Source of the DNA: Saccharomycopsis phalli
Taxonomy: Eukaryota; Ascomycota; Saccharomycetes; Ascoideales; Saccharomycopsidaceae
Direction of reading: 5' to 3'
Assembly (NCBI GenBank): GCA_020342235.1
Contig: CP073217.1
Coordinates: 1,426,001-1,490,000 of the forward strand
Length of the DNA: 64,000 nt
Shown here: one piece after another, positions 1 to 8,844 of the stretch
Position numbering within the stretch: the first letter of the stretch is position 1
How the letters are laid out: each line of letters opens with the position of its first letter
Position numbers and translations under genes: made by a program
The notes under the pieces: generated by a model
What the model saw: only the letters and a program-made list of their open reading frames with translations
What the model was told of the DNA's origin: nothing
Databases searched by the model: none

Positions 1-1
1 T

Positions 2-172
2 GGGTGGAGGGCGTTATTTCCGGAGCTGCTGGAGGATTTGGGGGTCATTTCGATGGAGTTTTGGCCCCAGTATACTGCGACCAAGTTGTTTGCGGAGATG
101 TTGAGAGCAGTGCATGGGAGGAGTATGAGTAAGAATGACGAGAGAATCATTGATGTAGTTGAATGGATCTGA
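2..172 (+). CDS. C-terminal fragment of an unknown protein, cut by the left edge
   Basis: An open frame enters from the left edge and ends at a TGA at 170-172. The roughly 56 visible residues include LFPELLEDLGV, MEFWPQYTATKLFAEML and end in IDVVEWI. Composition (aromatic and leucine-rich, amphipathic) looks like real coding sequence, and the DNA turns sharply AT-rich just after the stop. A second frame is open to position 132 but is glycine-rich and less protein-like. No family is recognised; an alpha-helical C-terminus such as that of fungal zinc-cluster regulators would fit, but this is a guess. Confidence 0.4.
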   Translation, partial: GWRALFPELLEDLGVISMEFWPQYTATKLFAEMLRAVHGRSMSKNDERIIDVVEWI

Positions 173-511
173 TTGGGAATAATTGGGAATTTAAATTGAA
201 GCGAGGTGCAGTGAATGAATGGAAACTGAGGGTTATGTTTAGTGGAAATAGAATGGAAATAGATGGAAACTTGCGCATTTGAGCATGATATGAGAAGCAG
301 ACGTAGTAATGAAGTGTATTGAGGTGGAAAAAGTGAAACGAAGAAAGAGTAGAGTAATGAAGCATGAGTGACAAATGTATGGAATAGTGTAAGTATGAGA
401 GTGTAAGTATGAGAATGTAAAAATGAGACAGTGCAAGTATGAGACAGTGTAACAAAGGTACGGAATATTGTAATAAGCAATGTAATAATAGCAATATTGC
501 AACAGTGTGAC

Positions 512-713
512 TGTCGTGAAGGCTTACCCCAATATTTTACTTCCTGTTTGGCTCAGAGGAAATGGCCTAGTCAAGTCCATTTCCTTTCCACTACAGGATA
601 GTTTTTCTCATAACTTGTCCTTTTTCCAAGTGTAAATAGTCGGACTTTTTGAGTAGCCAAGCGAATATATTTTAGCTATTTTACCCAGTCGTATTGTAGT
701 TATACTGTATACA
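512..713 (+). mobile_element. Solo LTR-like fossil (TG...CA), family shared with 52884-53112
   Basis: The block starts TGTCGTGAAGG and ends TATACA. Its order of motifs matches the copy at 52884-53112: a TTACCC(C/T)AATATTTT stretch near the 5' end, TTCCTG..TGGCTC in the middle, a TATA-like TGTAAATAG, then CAAGCGAATATATTTTAG near the 3' end. A length near 200 bp and TG/CA ends fit a solo LTR of a yeast retrotransposon. No internal element remains beside it and no clear target duplication is visible in the repetitive flank. Divergence between copies suggests an old insertion. Confidence 0.5.
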
Positions 714-959
714 GACAGTGTAACAAATGTGAAACAATGTAGCAATATCACAACAGTGTAATAAGATGAAACTTCCCACTAGCGATGATGTAAATGTAGA
801 GTAATTGACATTGGAGGGGCAGTGAGCTTTTATCTAGACTAATTGTGACTTGAGCCACCCCAGGGTACGAATAGGGCAGCCCTCCTAATGTGCTGTCGCA
901 AAAGGCAAACTACCAGTTCAGCACAGACGAGTAGAATCCTATAAGTTTAAGCACTGGCT

Positions 960-1750
960 TGTCTAAAAAGAGGCGGGTATGGTTGGCATTGGTAATTCCT
1001 TTGTGTATCTGCTGGGCTCAAAAGGCCAAGAGTGCTGGGCAGATAAAGTCGTGGAAAGTAGTTGGCTCGGCATCCTCGCATCTGCTGCATGATGGGCTAG
1101 TCTCTGCGTTGAATAAAGTCTTTGTATAAGTGAAACTAAGCTTTGGCCGCTAAGTAATTGGCTGATCTTGCTGAGCGTTCGCTTAAGTCCAACTAGGGTT
1201 TCTGAAAGTCGTAGTTTTGACTTATCAGTAGTCACTTGAATTGAACCTTGGTGTAGCGTCGTGTAATGAGTCGAGAGCCGGATCTCATTGGAGTCAACGA
1301 GATCTTTCCATTCCTTGGTTACCTTTTTCCGTGTAGCTTTTAAAACCGAAATTTTCTTTGTTCAGTGGGGTCGTTTGTAGCGTGTCAGTATCCAGTTCAG
1401 TCTAATCTTGAACTAATTGTTCCGCCTCTGATTGATGAGAAAACGTCTTTTAATGATTTTTGTTAGGGAATGCTGATGTTGAGGGCCGCTGGGATCTCTT
1501 TGATGAGGGAGTACGCGTGGGATTATTGTTTGCGACGCCTGATTTAATCTGCGTGTATATACTCTTTTGTATGGGGTTGATGGGATTTGTATTAGTGAAC
1601 CATTTGGTGCACTTGTCGATAGCAATCCGTTTGAGTAGAAGTGATGGTGGGAGAGAGCCTGGCTCAATGATGAGTATGCCAATCGCAGTTGGTCATAGCA
1701 TGCCCAATGTCAGTCGTAGAGTGGTGTTGTGACGAGCCTATATCTTTTCC
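960..1750 (-). mobile_element. Possible LINE (non-LTR retrotransposon) 3' relic
   Basis: On the minus strand, at about 1095-1030, one frame encodes SCSRCEDAEPTTFHDFICP, a CX2C-X8-H-X3-C pattern. This resembles the cysteine motif found near the C-terminus of many LINE ORF2 proteins. It is preceded, in another frame, by a leucine/serine-rich stretch (LSETLVGLKRTLSKISQLL) like the region that usually leads into that motif. The frames are interrupted by stops at about 1410 and shifted relative to each other, so this is at best a decayed remnant. No reverse transcriptase motif and no poly(A) end was found. The call rests mainly on one motif. Confidence 0.3.
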
Positions 1751-2429
1751 TCTGACTCTTGTTGAGGTTGAAGATCTCTAGTCCGTAGGATATTATCGGG
1801 AGCGTGCATGTTTTGAACAAGGTGGGCAGGTGTGTAGTATGAACAGTGTAGCGATATTGTAACAGTGATGGAGTAAAAAAGTATAAACAATATTATAACA
1901 GCGATGTAATAAGGTGTGGAATAGCAATATTGTAACGTTAAGAGGGTTGCCGTGCCAGTACCCTGGGGTGGTACAAGTCACCAATGACCTAGCGAAATCT
2001 CACTGCTCTTACAATGCCGATTACTTACATACTCACTAGCTCTAGTGGAAAGTATTTTATCTCTGTTGCCAAGTTTTCTTTTGACGGCTACATAGCAGCA
2101 CCGTCCTTTGTTGTGGACGGCAAGGTATAAATCTCCTGTGGAGGCCTAGTATAGCTATAGCTTGAATAATAATATTATTATAACAATAGTGTTGTAATAA
2201 AAATGCTTGCATTTCTTTCTTGAAGCTACGTTAATCCGTTAATTTTCACATGCTTCTTGGCCACGCACCATTTCCACTTCCTTATGGCACTTGTGCTAGT
2301 CTTTTATCAATTGTGGTCGTCTTTGGCAATTGTACTTTTTCCTTTTATCCGTTGTGCTTTGTCTTTTCCCGAAATAACCAATCTACAGGTGATAACTAAT
2401 TATAATAGGTCTTGGTTCTGTTCTGACAA

Positions 2430-2539
2430 AAGGTTATTTCACTCCCTTTTCAAGTATAAATAGTTTGACTCTTTTCTGAATTGTCAAGCGAATATATTCC
2501 AAATATCTTATCAACACGTATCTTAGTTACTATATTACA
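2430..2539 (+). mobile_element. LTR-like fossil, 3' part
   Basis: Sequence from CCTTTTCAAGTATAAATAG through CAAGCGAATATATTCC to TAGTTACTATATTACA matches, in order, the 3' third of the LTR-like copies at 512-713 and 52884-53112. The 5' limit cannot be set by eye; related but weaker sequence may reach back to about 2250. It is an old, diverged copy without an internal region. Confidence 0.4.
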
Positions 2540-2540
2540 A

Positions 2541-2610
2541 GTGTAGAATGACTGTAAAAGGTATAAATAGTGTATAGTGACTGTAAAAGGTATAAATAGT
2601 GTAGAATGTC
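2541..2610. repeat. Tandem repeat, about 29-bp unit, two copies plus a partial one
   Basis: Units run GTGTAGAATGACTGTAAAAG followed by GTATAAATA, repeated with few changes. The array starts directly after the LTR-like block ending at 2539. Confidence 0.8.
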
Positions 2611-2684
2611 AGTATAACAGCTCAACAAGATATAAACAGTGTGGAAACATTGAAAGTGAACAAGGTACAAACAATATTAACATG

Positions 2685-2769
2685 CCAATACAGTAAATCC
2701 ACCAATACAGTAAATCCACCAATACAGTAAATCCACCAATACAGTAAATCCACCAATACAGTAAAACCA
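2685..2769. repeat. 17-bp minisatellite, five copies
   Basis: The unit CCAATACAGTAAATCCA is repeated five times almost without change, followed by two copies of ACACCAAAAACC. It lies about 90 bp beyond the stop codon of RHO4. Confidence 0.9.
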
Positions 2770-2856
2770 CACCAAAAACCACACCAAAAACCACCCAACA
2801 TCACTACACAATACATTCAACTGACAATTAACTATATCCAAATACAATACAACCCA

Positions 2857-4086
2857 CTAAAGAATGACACACCTGCGCAGCTTGCGGCTCGACGCCCTTG
2901 GCTTTGACGCCCTAGGCTTTGACGGGTCACTGGACCCAATGGCTGGCACTGGCAGATCAAGAACCGGCTTGTCGGAAGCCTGGTGCTGGTATTCGTACGT
3001 GGGAGGGTGCCGCTGTTTCTTTGGGGAGAATGCGCTCTTCAGCTGCTTGGCCAACTTCTGGACAATGGCGTCCTCCTTGCTGCCACTGAGCCGCTTGAGG
3101 GTGAGGTCCAAGGCCAAGTTGAAGACGGTGCGGACGTTGTAGCGGGTCTTGGCGGAACACTCGATGTGGGCCAATGCGCCAATGTCCTTTGCCATGAGCT
3201 TTGCCTCCTTCTTGTCGACACAGGAGCCGGTGTTTTCGTCGTACAAGTCGGACTTCAAGCCGACCAAGAAGTACGGCACCCCTGGGCAAAAGTACTGGAC
3301 CTCGGGCACCCACTGCTGCTTGACGTTGCGGAGTGACACCGAGCTGTCCAACGAGTAGCAGATCAACACGATGTCGGCGTCGGGATACGACAACGGACGA
3401 AGCCGGTCGTACTCCTCCTGGCCGGCGGTGTCCCAGAGCGCCAACTCGACGGTCTCGTTGGTGGGCGCGTGCACGTGCGCCACGTAGTTCTCAAAGATCG
3501 TCGGCACGTACTCCGTCGGGAACTCGCCCTGGGAGTAGCTCACAAGCAAGCACGTCTTGCCGCAGCCGCCGTCGCCGACCACCACGATCTTCACCCGGTA
3601 CGACGGCGTACCTTTGGCGGTGGTTGTGTCCTCGCCAAACTCGTAGTCCGGTACGTCCGAGTACGTGTGTGCCAAGCTCAACACCAGGTGATTGTGCCGA
3701 TGTTGCTTGGTGAATGCGCTCTTCTTGGGCGACGGCAACGGTGTGTGCTCGTCGGCGGCCTCACGCTGAATCGCCATTGATCCACGTTTGATCACCACCG
3801 ACTCGTTGTCGTTATTCAAGTCGAGCGACACGCCTCGGCCTGGTGATTGTGGCGGCGAGTTCGGCACCAGCACCAGCTCCTTGCGGCTCTTGTCGGTTAT
3901 GCTCTCCGGTAGCATGTTTTGGCCCTCCTCCTGCCGCTTGAGCTCGGCGTCGTACGGAGTCTGGTACGCCTCGTCGTTGTTCCCGTCGGCTACAAGCGTA
4001 GGCTGCGAGAAATCAGGCGTCGCATGGAGACTGATGTTCTTGGACGACCCATAGAACGACTTGGAAAGCCGGAACTTGTTCACCAT
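2857..4086 (-). CDS. RHO4: Rho-family small GTPase, Rho4-like
   Basis: A Rho GTPase of 409 aa with a long N-terminal extension. The G domain begins near residue 164, with the P-loop GDGGCGKT at 171-178, an effector loop with YVPTIFENY, DTAGQEE at 219-225, a LKSD version of the guanine-specificity loop, and a CSAK motif. The protein ends in the prenylation box CVIL after a basic stretch (KLRRCVIL); final Leu predicts geranylgeranylation and membrane anchoring. In yeasts Rho4 acts in cell polarity, septation and exocytosis. The extension of about 160 residues, rich in Ser, Pro and acidic residues, is longer than in S. cerevisiae Rho4 but matches that subfamily better than Rho1, Rho2, Rho3 or Cdc42. 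It is divergent from TRM112, with 274 bp between the start codons. Confidence 0.82.
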   Translation of the reverse strand: MVNKFRLSKSFYGSSKNISLHATPDFSQPTLVADGNNDEAYQTPYDAELKRQEEGQNMLPESITDKSRKELVLVPNSPPQSPGRGVSLDLNNDNESVVIKRGSMAIQREAADEHTPLPSPKKSAFTKQHRHNHLVLSLAHTYSDVPDYEFGEDTTTAKGTPSYRVKIVVVGDGGCGKTCLLVSYSQGEFPTEYVPTIFENYVAHVHAPTNETVELALWDTAGQEEYDRLRPLSYPDADIVLICYSLDSSVSLRNVKQQWVPEVQYFCPGVPYFLVGLKSDLYDENTGSCVDKKEAKLMAKDIGALAHIECSAKTRYNVRTVFNLALDLTLKRLSGSKEDAIVQKLAKQLKSAFSPKKQRHPPTYEYQHQASDKPVLDLPVPAIGSSDPSKPRASKPRASSRKLRRCVIL

Positions 4087-4282
4087 GTGGTGTGCTTGTA
4101 GGTGAGTATTTTGTTACACAACCCAATCAGGACAATCACATGACAGCACCCCTGGGAGATCCACCAGAGCCTGCCACCTGTGCTGCTCTTACAAAACCAA
4201 GTATATCCCTATTATCATCCATTTCGTGTCGCCATTATCCCTGTGGTACTGCCCACCAACCGACGGCGCCTCGTGTGATATA

Positions 4283-4299
4283 GGGGGTGCGGCACCCCC
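4283..4299. promoter_or_regulatory. Perfect GC-rich palindrome between RHO4 and TRM112
   Basis: GGGGGTG and CACCCCC form a perfect 7-bp inverted repeat around the loop CGG. It lies 62 bp before the TRM112 start and about 200 bp before the RHO4 start. It could be a binding site for a dimeric or zinc-finger regulator, or form a hairpin. The function is not known. Confidence 0.5.
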
Positions 4300-4315
4300 A
4301 TATTCCAGCGCCCTG

Positions 4316-4347
4316 AAATTTTTTTTTTTTTGCCCACTCTTGATGAG
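4316..4347 (+). promoter_or_regulatory. RRPE-like T-tract plus PAC-like GATGAG upstream of TRM112
   Basis: AAA followed by a run of 13 T (4316-4331), then TGATGAG with the PAC core GATGAG at 4342-4347, 14 bp before the ATG. The pair RRPE plus PAC marks ribosome-biogenesis promoters in yeasts, which suits TRM112. The closeness to the start codon implies a very short 5' leader or a fortuitous match. Confidence 0.4.
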
Positions 4348-4360
4348 CCTAGGGCACGTC

Positions 4361-4794
4361 ATGAAATTCATCACCACCAATTTGGTAAAATGCCCAATAC
4401 AAAAGTGTGAGACCTCGGCAAAGTCGTTTCCCCTCAAGTACCAGAATTGCCAGCTTGCACAGGAGGAAATGGACTATAAGCCCGAGTTCATTGCCAGTAT
4501 GTTGGAAAGACTCGACTGGCTGGCTATTGTCCAAGTGGCTGCCGATTTGGGCAATACGTCCTTGCCGGCTGTAAAACCAGAAAACATAGACCCAAAGGAC
4601 CCTGAGAACGACCAGTTGCTCAAGGACCTACACGTTCTTTTAATCGAGGTATGTGCCTTTTTGCAGTGCGGCATTACTAACTTTAGACGCAAATCGTCGA
4701 GGGCGAAATGGTATGTAACGAGTGTGGTCATATTTTTTACATCAAGAGTTCCATTCCAAACTTTTTGCTTCCGCCTCATTTAGTCAATGCCTAG
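4361..4794 (+). CDS. TRM112: Trm112, activator subunit of RNA/protein methyltransferases (two exons)
   Basis: Exon 1 is 4361-4648 (96 codons, starting MKFITTNLVKCP) and exon 2 is 4687-4794 (35 codons plus stop, TQIVEGEMVCNECGHIFYIK to LLPPHLVNA). The product of 131 aa matches Trm112 along its length, including the zinc-binding cysteines (KCP, KCET, CNECG) and the conserved C-terminal PPHLV. Trm112 activates Trm9, Trm11, Bud23 and Mtq2, which modify tRNA, 18S rRNA and eRF1. Without splicing the frame runs on to 4783 and loses the second CXXC, so the intron is needed. A CTG at 4520-4522 lies where S. cerevisiae has Pro and human Ala, better read as Ser than Leu. Confidence 0.93.
4649..4686 (+). 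other. TRM112: 38-nt spliceosomal intron in TRM112
   Basis: Donor GTATGT at 4649-4654, branch site TACTAAC at 4675-4681, acceptor TTTAG ending at 4686, only five bases past TACTAAC. Removing it joins GAG (Glu) to ACG (Thr) in frame and restores the conserved C-terminus. This is unusually short for a budding-yeast intron. Confidence 0.92.
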
Positions 4795-5215
4795 GTTCAT
4801 TGATGGATGACTGGGTATTAATGTATGTGTAATTGAATATCGTAATCTAGTCAATAGAGGTGTTGTACTGGTCTTCCACTGAGACTATCTTGGTTAGTTC
4901 CAACTAGAAATCGTATACTAGACAATTCCAACTAGAAATCGTATACTAGACAATTCCAACTAGAGACTATCCTGGTACAATTCCAACTAGAATCGTATTC
5001 TAGACAATTCCAACTAGAATTCGTATTCTAGACAATTCCAACTAGAATTCGTATACTAGACAATTTAAACCAGAGATTGTTATCCTGGTATAATTCCAAC
5101 TAGAAATCGTATACTAGTTAATTCCAACTACGTATACTAGACAATTTCAACTAGTAATTGTTATCCTGGTACAATCCCAACTAGAAATCATACACCAGAC
5201 AATTCCAAAATCATC
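4795..5215. repeat. Minisatellite downstream of MSH3, unit related to the MSH3 3' end
   Basis: From about 4890 to 5215 a degenerate unit of about 28 bp recurs: CAATTCCAACTAGAAATCGT plus ATACTAGA, alternating with TATCCTGGTACAATTCCAAC. On the MSH3 strand one unit type reads GTTGGAATTGTACCAGGAT. The end of the MSH3 coding sequence reads TTGGAAGAGTTGTACTAGGA, so the unit resembles the last codons and stop. The array runs up to the stop codon at 5216. 4795-4890 has no feature seen. Confidence 0.8.
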
Positions 5216-8155
5216 CTAGTACAACTCTTCCAACCCACAAAGATCCCGGTAATCCCCAGCATCAATCGCCCGCTTCACTTTTCTAGCCCACGTCAAATTC
5301 TTCTGCACTCCAAACTCCTGCTCCACATCCTTTGACACCGTATACGCCTCCTCAATAATCTCCGACGGAATCAGCGCAAGTTTAGCCACATTCAAACCAT
5401 ACGAATTCTCAGCATGACCCCGCACTAGCTTATAAAGAAACATCACGTCCCCCACATTGGACTTCTCGCTACTGATTTCTCGATAGTCCATGTGGTAATT
5501 CTTTATGAGCCGGGGTACTTGTTTCGCCATGATCGACAACTGCGTGAAATGCGTAATGCAAATAACCAACGGCTTGATTTCAGTCACCAAATACTGGAGA
5601 ATCGCATAGGCAATGGCCACTCCATCAGTGGTGGCTGTTCCTCGTCCAACTTCGTCCAATATAACCAACGATTTCTCAGTGCATCGCTCTATAATGCTGT
5701 TGCACTGGGTCATCTCCACCATAAACGTCGACTCACCCTTGAACAAATCGTCATTAAACCCCATTCGAGTGAATATCGAATCAAACACCCCTAAAACCGC
5801 CGATTCGGCCGGAACATAGCAGCCAATTTGTGCGAGAATCACAATTAGTGCCACCTGCCGCACATATGACGACTTGCCTCCCATATTGGGGCCAGTAAGG
5901 ATTATACTTCTCGTCTCGTCTTGGCTCATGTTCACATCGTTGGGTATGTACCCGCTAACTAGCGACTCGATAATCGGGTTCCGGCCATTCTTGATACTAA
6001 TGAGTTGGTTGTCAACAAATTTCGGCCTCACGTAGTCATTGACGTTAATAGAGGCAGCCGTCAATGAGAAAAGACAGTCTAGAAGCGAAAGCTGCTTGAC
6101 GATTCTTGAAAACTGGACATATTTTTCATCAAGCGCAGACAAAAAGTTTGCATACTCTTGGTCATTGACTTTTAGTAGCATTGCCTTTTCATAGTTTAGC
6201 GTCTTTAGAAGCTCCTTAATCTCCGGCGATCTGTATCTAATGGCTGCCTTTGTCTCGTTGATCTTCACCCATGTGCTAGGAACCTTGGTGCTTCGAGTTA
6301 GTTCCACCAAATAGTGTTCTTTTAGCACAGACTTGTACTCCATGTACGGCCGTTTGAACTGGTTCTTTATCTTTATCAACTCCTCGCTCAAATCTTGCTC
6401 ACAGGCCTTGATTTTCTCGTTGCAATCTTCAATTTCTTTATAGTTGGTGTATCGCTTGTTAAAGAACCCGGACTTGTCGTCGCTCATGGCACATTCGCTG
6501 TTTATCATGGAAATAAACTCATCCACCACCGGCTGATTCTCATCGGCCAAGCTGGTCAAGGTCATCTTGCACTGGTTCAAAAGCGGCGAGGTAAAGCTGG
6601 GCGCATTTTTGCAGCGATTGACAATGGTGGTGAGAATCTTGGACATGCTCTTTAGAAACACAAATAGCTCCTTTCGATTGGCTTTGCGGTAGTGTATTCT
6701 ACTAATGTGCCTTTCCAAATCCGGGAGACCTTGGAGCAATGTGCTAAAGGATTCAATAAAAGGACTAGAGTGCCCGTCCTTGATATTAGCCACGGCTTCT
6801 AGCCGGTCCTCGATCAATTGCCGATCTACCAAAGGCTTTCCAATCCACTGCTTCAAAAGCCTGTATCCAAATATTGTTTTGGTGTGGTCCAACAACGACA
6901 CCAAGCTTCCTTGTTCCTTGCCATTGGTGGAATTCTTGAAAATGTCCAACGACTCTAGCACGTTTGCATTCAAAACCATGCAGCTCTTTTGCGAAAAATG
7001 GTGGTACTTCTCTGGCATATGGAACGAGTTGTCGAGTTTAAACTCTTGCAAGTATTCAATTAATAGCCAACTGCATCCCTGGACGAGCGGTGTCAATTCC
7101 TTGACAAACTCCCATGAGTCTACGCCACTGTCTTTGAAGTATTCCTGTAAAGTCTCTGAGTAGTATGCCGCATCATGCCCTTTATTTTTCACCTCGTTAA
7201 CCCGAATCTTGGATAATCTCAGACGAGTGTGGCTGGATATATCGTGGTAAATGACACACTCGCTCGGCTGAAAATGTCTCAATCTCGTGTCCAACTCGCT
7301 CCGCAAAATATCATCCTCAAACTCGTCATAGAGAATCTCCCCACTCAATGGATTCAACGAGACAATCCCGATTTGCACACCATGCTTTGAATCACGCTCC
7401 ACAATCGACACAATACTGTCGCCTCCCTTTGTGATGTAGTCATCGACGCCAAACTCCACATACGTTGAGCTCGTATAGACGTCGGTCAACTTGCGCTCGA
7501 AAAGACCATTTCTGGAAGATGACACCGACTTTATTGCCGCATCTTCAGTCTGCTCAACGACACCTACTTTAAGTCCCTTGGCAATGAGCCGACGCAAATG
7601 GATGTGGAGCCGGGTATCTGGAATCGAGCAGTATGCTAGTTTGTCATAGTACTGGTCGTTGGGGTTTTCTCCATTTAACGACTCTTTCCCTGGGATTTTC
7701 ATGATGTTGAGGATTGAGGCACACACACTTGCATCGGGCCCAAAGAATTTGTACTTGTACCCGACGTTTATCGCCAAAACCTTATCCTCATGGCGTTTCT
7801 TCAACTCCACAATCTGCGCCTCCAAAGGTGTCAATGCGTTTTTTTTGCTTCGCTTGGTGCTGGAACTCGCAAGTTCACTTCCCCGTATTCTTCCGGCATC
7901 TTTGAGTTTCCGCGAATACTTTTCATGAGTCAATTGCTTCTCTGGGGATTCAAGATACGCGCTTATATCGGTGTCTTTATTGTAGTAGGAGTACCGACTA
8001 GGATTTTGAGCCAGAGAGCCGGGCCCAGGTTCTTCGGAAACAGGCAGAGCCGCCTGTAATTGAGGGGATGCTTTATTTGTACCGTTTTGCGTCCCGGTTG
8101 CCTTTTTCGTGGCCTCTTTCTTTTTAAAAAACGAACTTATTAGTCGTTGGCTCAT
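5216..8155 (-). CDS. MSH3: DNA mismatch repair protein Msh3 (MutS homolog)
   Basis: MutS-family ATPase, partner of Msh2 in MutS-beta, which recognises insertion/deletion loops of several bases. The chosen start gives 979 aa beginning MSQRLISSFFKKK, a PCNA-binding PIP box at the very N-terminus as in other Msh3/Msh6 proteins. An in-frame ATG 41 codons upstream (8276-8278) would add an unconserved stretch and is less likely. The mismatch-binding domain starts with LTPLEAQIVELK and VGYKYKFFG, which is Msh3-like. The C-terminal ATPase has Walker A GPNMGGKSS, the MutS signature region FMVEMTQ and Walker B LDEVGRGTATTDG. The length is close to S. cerevisiae Msh3 (1018 aa). A minisatellite abuts the stop codon. 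Confidence 0.92.
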   Translation of the reverse strand: MSQRLISSFFKKKEATKKATGTQNGTNKASPQLQAALPVSEEPGPGSLAQNPSRYSYYNKDTDISAYLESPEKQLTHEKYSRKLKDAGRIRGSELASSSTKRSKKNALTPLEAQIVELKKRHEDKVLAINVGYKYKFFGPDASVCASILNIMKIPGKESLNGENPNDQYYDKLAYCSIPDTRLHIHLRRLIAKGLKVGVVEQTEDAAIKSVSSSRNGLFERKLTDVYTSSTYVEFGVDDYITKGGDSIVSIVERDSKHGVQIGIVSLNPLSGEILYDEFEDDILRSELDTRLRHFQPSECVIYHDISSHTRLRLSKIRVNEVKNKGHDAAYYSETLQEYFKDSGVDSWEFVKELTPLVQGCSWLLIEYLQEFKLDNSFHMPEKYHHFSQKSCMVLNANVLESLDIFKNSTNGKEQGSLVSLLDHTKTIFGYRLLKQWIGKPLVDRQLIEDRLEAVANIKDGHSSPFIESFSTLLQGLPDLERHISRIHYRKANRKELFVFLKSMSKILTTIVNRCKNAPSFTSPLLNQCKMTLTSLADENQPVVDEFISMINSECAMSDDKSGFFNKRYTNYKEIEDCNEKIKACEQDLSEELIKIKNQFKRPYMEYKSVLKEHYLVELTRSTKVPSTWVKINETKAAIRYRSPEIKELLKTLNYEKAMLLKVNDQEYANFLSALDEKYVQFSRIVKQLSLLDCLFSLTAASINVNDYVRPKFVDNQLISIKNGRNPIIESLVSGYIPNDVNMSQDETRSIILTGPNMGGKSSYVRQVALIVILAQIGCYVPAESAVLGVFDSIFTRMGFNDDLFKGESTFMVEMTQCNSIIERCTEKSLVILDEVGRGTATTDGVAIAYAILQYLVTEIKPLVICITHFTQLSIMAKQVPRLIKNYHMDYREISSEKSNVGDVMFLYKLVRGHAENSYGLNVAKLALIPSEIIEEAYTVSKDVEQEFGVQKNLTWARKVKRAIDAGDYRDLCGLEELY

Positions 8156-8664
8156 TGCCTTGCCATTAATATGGACGCGCATCTTGAGGTACGCATTGTT
8201 ACCCGGCTGACAGTATAAGAAAATTCTCCAGGGCGAAATGTACTTGTCCAAGGATAATGTAAGTTGAATTTTTACCATCTTAAATGATTAAAAAATATAT
8301 TTGTCAATCCCCTGAAATGTCAATTGAATATCAATCGATTGAATAAATGACGAGCTGTGTCCATGATTAAGATGTTTACTTTTGGTGATGGAGTACTAAC
8401 CCCAGAGTATAGGTTAATGAACGAAAAGTACGACTGTAGCACGTAGTATTGGTTATTTACCCATTTTAAAATGGTTGGAAAAATTATAAGTAGCTTGATG
8501 AATGAAGGAGGTTTCATAAGAGGTTTCATAAGAGGTTTTGTAAGTAGCTTTCATAAATAGCTTTCATAAGCAGCTTTCATAAATAGCTTTCATAAGCAGC
8601 TTTCATAAATAGTTTTCATAAATGAAATTAGCTCCAATGAGTTGGCTTAATGGCAAGATAAAGT
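8156..8664. repeat. MSH3 upstream region with a tandem array at 8512-8625
   Basis: The MSH3 promoter side (8156-8500) shows no clear motif. From 8512 to 8625 a 26-bp unit with ATAAGCAGCTTTCATAAATA and GCTTTC repeats about four times; read on the minus strand each half is ATGAAAGCT(A/G). This resembles the end of the small gene that stops at 8665, ATGGAAAGCTAA. A TACTAACCCCAG string at 8394-8405 has no exon context. Confidence 0.75.
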
Positions 8665-8844
8665 TTAGCTTTCCATGTGTGCTTTCTGATACTCGCACGT
8701 CTTATAAGCCGTAAATGCAAATGGCATGGTCAAACACCCAGCAATATAGAACAACGTCAAGTACCCCGAGGAACGACTTATTTGGTGAGGCTCATGAGCA
8801 AAATTGGCGATGGTGGAGGTGGTGAAAAGTCTTTTAGCTAACAT
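8665..8844 (-). CDS. Small mitochondrial membrane protein, COX8 (COX7C)-like
   Basis: A 59-codon frame starts MLAKRLFTTSTIANF, a typical short mitochondrial presequence (basic, Ser/Thr, no acid). It has a single hydrophobic segment, LTLFYIAGCLTMPFAFTAY, and ends in a short hydrophilic tail (KTCEYQKAHMES). Cytochrome c oxidase subunit 8 (metazoan COX7C) has the same plan, with a glycine in the segment, a conserved Pro-Phe and a charged matrix or intermembrane tail. The usual LPF motif before the segment is not seen, so assignment is tentative; another small inner-membrane protein is possible. The downstream minisatellite seems to copy its last codons. Confidence 0.5.
   Translation of the reverse strand: MLAKRLFTTSTIANFAHEPHQISRSSGYLTLFYIAGCLTMPFAFTAYKTCEYQKAHMES

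Larger units (their letters stand above)
173..2856. other. AT-rich gene-free region with mobile-element fossils and short repeats
   Basis: No credible gene is seen between the left-edge fragment and the stop of RHO4. The region holds a solo LTR-like block (512-713), a possible LINE relic (about 960-1750), a second LTR-like 3' part (about 2430-2539) and two small tandem arrays (2541-2610 and 2685-2769). Related stretches built on ACAGTGTAAC and CAATATTGTAAC recur at about 430-510, 716-770 and 1838-1940, so part of the region arose by local duplication. The ORFs of 60-115 codons here overlap repeats and look random. Confidence 0.6.

Noticed and set aside
8394-8405. TACTAACCCCAG, looking like a fourth intron 3' end
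   Set aside because: No GTATGT-type donor or coding exon on the plus strand; the downstream sequence has stops in all frames close by.
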